Source: Hemicordylus capensis
Lineage: Eukaryota; Chordata; Lepidosauria; Squamata; Cordylidae
DNA length: 64,000 nt
NCBI RefSeq assembly: GCF_027244095.1
Contig: NC_069662.1
Location: 53,530,001-53,594,000 of the forward strand
Direction: 5' to 3'
A program made the position numbers and the translations under genes. Shown piece by piece: positions 61,970-64,000 of the stretch. Positions within the stretch are counted from its first letter, which is position 1, and each line of letters opens with the position of its first letter. Under the pieces are notes generated by a model. It was not told the origin of the DNA and did no database searches. It saw nothing but the letters and a program-made list of their open reading frames with translations.

Positions 61970-62929
61970 TCATCTGCCTTTAGTTTTTAAATTGCTAGCA
62001 AAGCTTCTCTCCTGCCTTTTCATAGCTGCATGACAGGCAGAAATCCAGCAGCTTCAGATTTTTCAAGCATAGAGTTGTGGCAATGGGGAAAGCGTCATCC
62101 ATTAAATTTCTTTCTGCCGTACCTTTATACAAGGCATAGAAGCTCTGCCTCACCTACTTCCTGACCAGGAAAAAATGAGCCTGACCTACTAATGGGCCTT
62201 TAACAGCAATCTGATGTGTATAAATCAGCAGGTGATGCTTTTCATTGCATGAAACTAAGCATGTTTCCCTCTCTGCAAAATGTATGCACATTATGCTGCT
62301 GTTCAAGGCACAGCCATAGCAGCTGGCTGAAAAACTGGCAACCCTAACTCTGGAGACAGGGTGACACGTTGGCGAAAGAAGCCAAGGAGAATGTGAGGGA
62401 GGCAGGACATGAATGTATGCATGAAGCCACTTTATACTGAGAACATTGGTCTACCTTACCTAATATGATTGGAACTTTTTCCCCTTACATTGGCTCCCCA
62501 AGGCCTCAGGCAGAGAAGTCTTTCTCAAATTAATCCTGTTACTTTGAGATCCCAGGCAGGAGTGTGCCTTTCATGAGGCAGGAAAGGCAGTCAGGTGCAG
62601 GCACAGGGATGGGTTTGGGGGCAGCAAGTGGCAGACCCCATCAGCACGGGCAACAGCCTGCCGTCCACTGATGCCACCCTTCCTCATCCTGCTGGTGTGC
62701 ACACTGTTCTTTCCCCCGCCTTGCCCACTTCCCCCATGCCACCCAAAGAGTTAGGAATGCCCATGCCACCAGTGGCTGCTCTGATGACATTGTCTGAGAG
62801 CTTGGAGATCTCCACTGCTGCCTCAGCAGCATAGGCTTGAGAATTCTGAACATATGCTGAACATGTGCTGCTGGGGTGTGTGTGTGAGTGTGATTGTCCT
62901 TCATCTCAAATATAAATCTGAGATGAGGT
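61970..62929. other. No gene recognised
   Basis: No exon or named repeat. A short (GT)n lies at 62875-62890. Confidence 0.35.
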
Positions 62930-63055
62930 GTTAATATTTATATCTCTGTTTTAATTGTTATTGGTTTTAATGTTTTCTGTTTTAATTGTAAACCGCCCTG
63001 AGCCATTTCGGAAGGGCGGTATAAAAATCGAATAAATAAATAAATAAATGAAATG
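62930..63055 (+). repeat. L2-like LINE/SINE 3' tail
   Basis: gtaaaccgccctgagccatt followed by ggaagggcggtataaaaatc and (AAAT)n at 63032-63050, a clean example of the tail shared by LINEs and SINEs in this window. Confidence 0.75.
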
Positions 63056-63329
63056 TATTGGACCACTTCGAAACCTGGGACCATCTGCATGCAGTGCATG
63101 TGCACTACTTCTCCCTTGCACCACATGAGCCTATAGTTTCTGATGGATGTCTGCGTAACAACCCAGTTGCAGAAGGGTACTGTTCTGCAATATGGGAACC
63201 TGTTTTCAGCACCAAAGCTTAGCCCTAAAAGGATTGTGTGAAGTGGCCCTAATGAAAAAGAAATGAAAGGCACGTTGATTGGGAGACTGACGACTTTCAC
63301 CTGTTGAATTTCTGCCTGTCACAGTATCC

Positions 63330-63700
63330 CTGCCAAGTGGCCACTCTGGCACGGGAAGGAGGTTACGGGTCTGCGTTCCGGAGATTCGAAGCATTGCTTT
63401 AACTTCATTTGGTGAGTGTGGAGGAGGAGTTTTGATGTCTTTCATTCCAAGACCTTGCACTTTCTTTGCAAACTTCCCACCACCCAAGCCTTTCCCCTTT
63501 TCACTTAGTTTGCACCTTCCGGGATGCCGTAGTTTACAAACTGCGCCGCGGGAGCGGAACCAGAAAAGTAAAATTTGATTCTGGGTCGATTTCAGGGAAG
63601 CAAGATTAAGCTCGGAATTGGCGCCAGGAGGAAGGTACGAGGAGTAATAAGGCTCTTGATTTCTCAAGGCATGGTGAATTGCAGTTGCTTGCATTCTCCG
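63330..63700 (+). promoter_or_regulatory. Possible promoter/first exon of the next gene (DBF4B by synteny)
   Basis: CpG-richer sequence with ccttccgggatgccgtagtt (ETS- and ZNF143-like) and gcgccgcgggagcgg, followed by a donor-like AAG|GTACGA at about 63636. No DBF4B peptide can be read. The guess rests only on the human gene order as I recall it. Confidence 0.25.
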
Positions 63701-64000
63701 GGACTGGATCTGAGTAAACTAGATTTGTTTCTGCCCAGTATCTCTGTTGTGTTGTGTGGAGGAGTTGTCTCGCCTTGCAAAACGGTTCCCCTGCCCCCAG
63801 ATTCCCGTGTGTGGATTGTTATGAGTTTAGGCTCTTTGGATCACCTAAACGAGGATAGGATTGCTATGCTAATTCTCCAGGACTGGTCTGCAGGAATCAG
63901 TATTAATCTCCAGGTAACTATTGGAAGTAATCATGGAGATCCGAATGGGGAAGGAATAGTTTCCGTTAAAGGTGGCAACCCGATTCATTGATGTGATTTT

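Noticed and set aside
63206-63694. 162-codon minus-strand open frame
   Set aside because: Low-complexity peptide with no recognisable domain, overlapping a GC-rich patch. No splice or homology support.

Overview
This is vertebrate nuclear DNA, most likely from a squamate reptile (a lizard). The evidence is two recognisable intron-rich vertebrate genes and dense old retroelements: CR1 LINEs with the (TTCTTATG)n-type 3' end, L2/CR1-like LINEs, tRNA-headed and 5S-rRNA-headed SINEs, DIRS fossils and hAT-type MITEs. Species is not determinable by eye.

Gene layout. MEIOC (plus strand) runs from a GC-rich, CCAAT-studded promoter at about 11.1-12.0 kb to its stop codon at 33849. Seven coding exons can be placed at base resolution. 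The first coding exon is uncertain. CCDC43 (minus strand) runs from its start codon at 57424 to its stop at 46763. All five coding exons can be placed, giving a 211-residue protein. The two genes converge tail to tail, with about 13 kb between the stop codons. From memory, human chromosome 17 has FZD2 - MEIOC - CCDC43 - DBF4B in this relative order and orientation. A GC-rich stretch at 63.3-63.7 kb may be the DBF4B promoter, but no DBF4B coding sequence is visible. FZD2 is not visible upstream.

Main observation. CCDC43 intron 3 has the hallmarks of a U12-type AT-AC intron: 5' site ATATCCTTT, branch-like CCTTAACT and a terminal AC. The next intron starts with GTATCCTTT, the U12 GT-AG consensus. 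Together they bracket a 59-base exon whose reading phase fits both neighbours exactly. Both introns carry large inverted repeats.

Repeats by region. 0-5 kb: a long inverted repeat, then a LINE with an inverted 5' part. 7-10 kb: LINE and SINE tails. 14-31 kb (MEIOC introns): LINE fragments and a CR1 about 4 kb long invaded by a SINE, a pogo/Tigger-like MITE and a tandem array with a period near 150 bases. 31-33 kb: a DIRS fossil with inverted ends. 35-45 kb: hAT-type MITEs, a second DIRS-like fossil and foldback hAT elements. 47-56 kb: foldback MITEs, SINE pairs in opposite orientation and a three-level nest (LINE, hAT, 5S SINE). 60-62 kb: a 5S SINE split by a LINE insertion with 13-base target duplications.
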